Shown: positions 60,801 to 64,000 of the stretch, piece after piece
Layout: each line of letters starts with the position of its first letter
Position numbering within the stretch: position 1 is the stretch's first letter
DNA from: Breviolum minutum Mf 1.05b.01
Taxonomy: Eukaryota; Sar; Dinophyceae; Suessiales; Symbiodiniaceae
Assembly (NCBI GenBank): GCA_000507305.1
Contig: DF239267.1
Span: forward strand, 1-64,000
Direction: 5' to 3'
DNA: 64,000 bases
The notes under the pieces: generated by a model
The model's database searches: none
Told to the model about the DNA's origin: nothing
Seen by the model: only the letters and a program-made list of their open reading frames with translations
Translations under genes and position numbers: made by a program

Positions 60801-61238
60801 AGCCCTGACCCTTCACCAACACTTTCTGTGTGGGAATTTCTTTCTTTGTGGGGGTTTGGGGAAGTCTGGGGTACCTTCCCAGGGTATGTGGGTGATTCAG
60901 GGGTCGTTGAATAAATTCTAAGGATTTTAAACAGAACATTCTTGGCGAATGGAACATTCATTTACAGGTAGGAGGACATAAGAGAACAATTCAATTAGTT
61001 GTATAAACATTTCAATATGCTTTTCTCCTACGAGTACCTATATACTCCTCACATCTTAAGAAAGCGTCGTCATTGGCTTTAGTGAGTGAGAGTATAAACT
61101 TCTTTCAGATCAAAGTTGTATGCAATTTTGCGTGTGTACTGGGATACAACTGCCAGTTCAACAGAATCAATCTATAAAAATTCTATGGATGAGCAGCACA
61201 GCATGATTTTAAGATCACGGACAAGAAGTCACAGTCAC

Positions 61239-61439
61239 CGGGATCTGTAGTCTTGTGCCATCCTTTTCCTGTTCCGTTTTTTCCTGCGTCCCCCGGCAGC
61301 ACAAAAAGGGAGTCACCCACCGAAATGTTGATCACCTGAGAAGGATGTCGACAGTCCAACCGAGTCTCTTCTCTCAATGGTTGATATCCTGCCATCCCTT
61401 CAAAGAAATGCTTGCAGCTATCATGCAATTCGGCAAAAA
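61239..61439 (-). CDS. Internal exon, 201 bp, unknown protein
   Basis: After CATTTTTTTCTACAAG the minus strand reads FAELHDSCKHFFEGMAGYQP and then LREETRLDCRHPSQVINISV, GDSLFVLPGDAGKNGTGKGW, HKTTDP, ending CCCG followed by GTGACT. The Gly-Asp-Ser-Leu-Phe-Val strand and Cys residues suggest an extracellular beta domain. No family is recognised. Confidence 0.65.
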
Positions 61440-61568
61440 CTTGTAGAAAAAAATGTCCCAGAGTTTAGCAAGACGTTTTCAGCTGCCAACTTTCTCTCGA
61501 AAAGGAGGCTATGATGTATCGACACTCACAAACAAAATCTTACGACTGCAAGAAAGAAAATCAATCAC

Positions 61569-61751
61569 CGATAGGATATCGTAGCATGAATGGTGCCATC
61601 TCCAAGCAGTTTTGTCGCAGTTGGATTCAACAACCACCATGAGTCCAGGGTGCTGAAGGCAAATTGATTTGAATGCGCGAGTCCGTCTTCCAAATACACC
61701 TGGCCATGTGTTGCCGGCTTGAACTCAGTTGATACTATTAATATAGTCTTG
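61569..61751 (-). CDS. Internal exon, 183 bp, unknown protein
   Basis: The acceptor is GCTTCCCCTGTTTGCCAG. The minus strand reads KTILIVSTEFKPATHGQVYL and then EDGLAHSNQFAFSTLDSWWL, LNPTATKLLGDGTIHATISY. The donor is CCTATCG followed by GTGATT. It is strongly coding in one frame only. The phase does not fit 61239-61439 directly, so another small exon may lie between. Confidence 0.65.
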
Positions 61752-61861
61752 CTGGCAAACAGGGGAAGCACTTCGCTCTTTAGAAATCCCTTTGAAATAA
61801 CCACTTCGGGTGGTTTACCCCCCAATCCCAGCTTTTACGGGTATATGAATATCCCCATTCT

Positions 61862-62150
61862 CTAGTGAGAATTCCTAAAAGGATCCTTTGGGTCACACTT
61901 TTCAGCAAAAAGAGGACCCCAAAAGATGCCAAAGTCTTTGATGACTCCGACTCCCTGAACCAACGCCAGGATGACTGTGTGTCTGGTGGTCTGCCCAGCA
62001 ACAAGATGGTGGGTGGTGTAAAAACCTTGGCTGTTGCAGCGAATCTGCTGACCACAAAGCTTGGGGCATCTTGCAGCCATCTTGGGCCATAGCGGAGATA
62101 TTTTCTCCAAAGAGAAGTTTCATTACTGTAAGTTTGCCAGTCCCACGGGG
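61862..62150 (-). other. Probable exon, four frames open
   Basis: The minus strand reads SFVVSRFAATAKVFTPPTIL, or RHTVILALVQGVGVIKDFG, or NISAMAQDGCKMPQALWSAD. The plus strand reads DDSDSLNQRQDDCVSGGLPS. Composition is exon-like. The frame needs homology or transcript data. Confidence 0.4.
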
Positions 62151-62261
62151 TAGAAAGCACCTAACACAGCAGCCAATGTTTTGCAATTCCAACGTCTCTA
62201 CCTATATGCTATTGAATCAATCATCTAAATCTGAGTCCATCTGACATCTCACGGCAGCCTT

Positions 62262-62400
62262 TTTCCAGCATAATTTATCTTAAAACCATCTACAAACTGA
62301 TCAGATGCCCCTTTCAAGCATGACTTGTATATCTTTACCCATTTCATTTTCCAAGCCCCTTGCATTTGCCAAGTTGATAACGGCGAGGGTAGGTCCGTGA
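62262..62400 (-). CDS. Exon candidate
   Basis: The minus strand reads GITDLPSPLSTWQMQGAWKM and then KWVKIYKSCLKGASDQF. It may follow 62426-62548 after a short intron, but the splice sites are not clear. Confidence 0.35.
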
Positions 62401-62425
62401 TACCATGAAAAAAACCCACGTCAAC

Positions 62426-62548
62426 ATCTTCGAAGAATTGCTCTGAGGTCATGGGCAAGACCGCAATCGAAGAGACCGTCCGGTTGCGTGCTATAGTCCT
62501 TGGGTTGAGGTGTTGGGGTGATCTCAAAATCTGTGTCTACTACACTCC
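62426..62548 (-). CDS. Internal exon, unknown protein
   Basis: A 123-bp exon starting after TTAGTTTCAG of element B15. The minus strand reads SVVDTDFEITPTPQPKDYS and then TQPDGLFDCGLAHDLRAILR. The donor is CGAAGAT followed by GTTGAC. A second frame is partly open. Confidence 0.6.
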
Positions 62549-62663
62549 CTGAAACTAACATTAAGATAGCACCTGCCAGGTTGCGCCATCCCAAAAGGAA
62601 ACGAGAAAGTCTTCCAACCATCCATTTTCAGGTGCGAGCTGTTAGTTTCAGGGAGGGTATCAT
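62539..62663 (-). mobile_element. Family B element B15, full length
   Basis: ACTCCCTGAAACTAACATT at the left, CGCCATCCCAAAAGG and ATCCATTTTCAGGTGCG inside, and GCTGTTAGTTTCAGGGAGGG at the right. On the minus strand it ends TTTCAG and would start at a GA (GATACCCTCC). Confidence 0.85.
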
Positions 62664-62779
62664 ATCATCAAGCTGATCAACTAAAGAATCCGTGACAAAA
62701 AGGCAGATGGATAGCGATAGAACTCACACTTTTAACTTTGAAGTCAACACATAGGAATCCTTTTGTCCACATTTGAATT

Positions 62780-63180
62780 CTTGGGGCAATATACCAATTA
62801 TAGGAATCATAATCAATCATCTATGTAGTAACAAATGCCAAAACTTGACCTTAAATGATCCAAGCCAAATCAAGGATGAGAACATCCTTTTGCGAAGAGA
62901 ACAATCTTGGATCTTCATTTTTGACGGCTTTTTTTTTATATCCCAAATGCTCAGATTCTGGAGAGATTGGGTTGTACCATCAATATATTCTTCATTTTGT
63001 GTTACTATTGAGATCTTGTTGGTACCTCTGGTTTTTTTGAGCCATGTAATCAACTTGATTTGTTTCTTTCAAGGGCAAGAACATCGAGTGATAAGCATAG
63101 CCACAATGATGATGAACAAAAATGATCTCTTGGGTTTCTACGTCCAGCCCATGTCGTGGGCAGACCCATTGCTTTGAAAT
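62780..63180. other. Open stretches on both strands, no gene assigned
   Basis: Minus 62817-63053 reads TQNEEYIDGTTQSLQNLSIW. Plus 62773-63177 is a 134-codon frame. There are no paired splice sites. Confidence 0.3.
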
Positions 63181-63267
63181 TTTGAATCACTGTTTCTTAT
63201 CTGTTCCATGACACAATGTTGTCTTGAATGGTGTTTCCATGATTTTGTGCTTGGCATGCATAAACTT

Positions 63268-63376
63268 ATATACCACCTGGAAAGTAGATGGCGCAACTCC
63301 ATGTATTGGTTTATCATGGCCCCTTACTAAGCCACCTTTTGGGAGTTAAGCCATCTATTTTCACTACGGTGTATAT
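63268..63376. mobile_element. Family G element G4
   Basis: TATACCACCTGGAAAGTAGA and TGGCGCAACTCC at the left; GGAGTTAAGCCATC and TATTTTCACTACGGTGTATA at the right. Confidence 0.85.
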
Positions 63377-63435
63377 ACAAAGACGCAGATGTGATCAATG
63401 CAGGATCCTCAAAAATGATGATATTAAAGCACTAT

Positions 63436-63509
63436 TTTGTCTTCGAGGGCAGAAACCCAACACTGGGCCACCCAACAATGCGGTCAGGCAAGAAGTCGTT
63501 ATTGTCATC
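63436..63509 (-). CDS. Internal exon candidate
   Basis: After TTTGTATTGTTCAG the minus strand reads DDNNDFLPDRIVGWPSV and then GFLPSKTK. A good acceptor, but the donor is unclear. The acidic start (Asp-Asp-Asn-Asn-Asp) could bind calcium in a repeat such as thrombospondin type 3, but this is a guess. Confidence 0.5.
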
Positions 63510-63942
63510 CTGAACAATACAAACTTAGGCCAATATGTGAATTCTAAGATTGAACTTTCGGAATTTAGTATATCGAATGTACATGAATGCAGATGAATGT
63601 ACGTGTATATGATATCAACATGTACCTATATGTAATATATACATATACGCACATAGTCTATGCATGCATCTACGATGTTTCTATGTTTCGTCTTTGGACC
63701 TTGATTAAAGCAAATGAAGTTTCAAAAAGGTTGGCAGTTCTTCTGTTGACATTTTCTCCCTTTGACAACCTTTGACCAAATCATGAATCCGTGGCAACAA
63801 GTTGCTCAGTGACTGGAGGGATGGGCGGTTGATGGTGGTGGCGCACACTTTTCACGGAACCTCCCGGGAAGTAACAATCCCATACAATCCCTTTTCATGA
63901 AAACGATTCCTAGGATAAAAAACAACCACGATAAGAAACTCA

Positions 63943-63944
63943 AC

Positions 63945-63979
<35 letters not shown>

Positions 63980-63984
63980 TATGT
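63943..63984. repeat. TA microsatellite
   Basis: ATATATATATATATATGTAT followed by (AT)n up to the window end region. Confidence 0.9.
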
Positions 63985-64000
63985 GGACATCTTACCCGGT

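Overview
The window looks like nuclear DNA of a dinoflagellate, most likely from a lineage such as the Symbiodiniaceae or Polarella. This is an inference. It rests on four observations: no long ORFs apart from one LRR gene; very short exons with GT, and apparently some GA, donors; very many short terminal-inverted-repeat (TIR) elements that behave as introns; and a BspA-type leucine-rich-repeat protein with a leading domain of a kind I associate with dinoflagellate proteins. I see no rRNA, tRNA, bacterial operon, CRISPR array or virus.

Nearly all convincing coding sequence is on the minus strand, broken into exons of about 30-235 bp. Several runs can be joined with GT-AG boundaries and matching reading phase. 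The best are 58564 to 57127 (six exons, with an acidic EF-hand-like loop), 33057 to 31901 (six exons), 36659 to 36408, 7146 to 6809, 27467 to 27226, and 53101 to 52922. Other exons have good splice sites but no neighbour that I could join safely. They may belong to one very large gene or to several genes in the same direction. No function could be assigned beyond loose domain resemblances: a CBM6-like beta-sandwich piece near 1 kb, an EF-hand-like loop near 57.7 kb, a cysteine motif like GCC2/GCC3 near 23.7 kb, and proline-rich exons at 2-3 kb. The one intact long ORF is the minus-strand LRR gene at 9207-10151.

The rest is dominated by at least fifteen families of 65-160 bp elements, named A-P here (no C2-type subfamily is kept). 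Families A, B, D and J start at a splice donor and end at a splice acceptor between coding segments whose phases match. They therefore look like introner elements, that is, transposable elements that create introns. Families E, F, G, H, I, K, L, M, N, O and P share their size and architecture, but the evidence that they are spliced is weaker. Elements are often nested or back to back. Microsatellites and AT-rich tracts fill much of the remainder. One 97-base N gap at 29402-29498 has the same 90 bp on both sides and sits inside a family A element.

By region: 0-7.2 kb holds minus-strand exons with elements A, B, D, E and F. 7.2-10.7 kb holds an acidic microsatellite tract, the LRR gene and elements P and G. 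10.7-21 kb is sparse but has good exons at 13.5-17 kb. 21-34 kb holds well-supported exons, the gap and a very long TCA repeat. 34-51 kb is sparse, with exons at 36.4-36.7, 40.6 and 41.8 kb. 51-64 kb is the densest coding stretch. All exon calls were made by eye from splice signals, phase and composition. No alignment or transcript was available.
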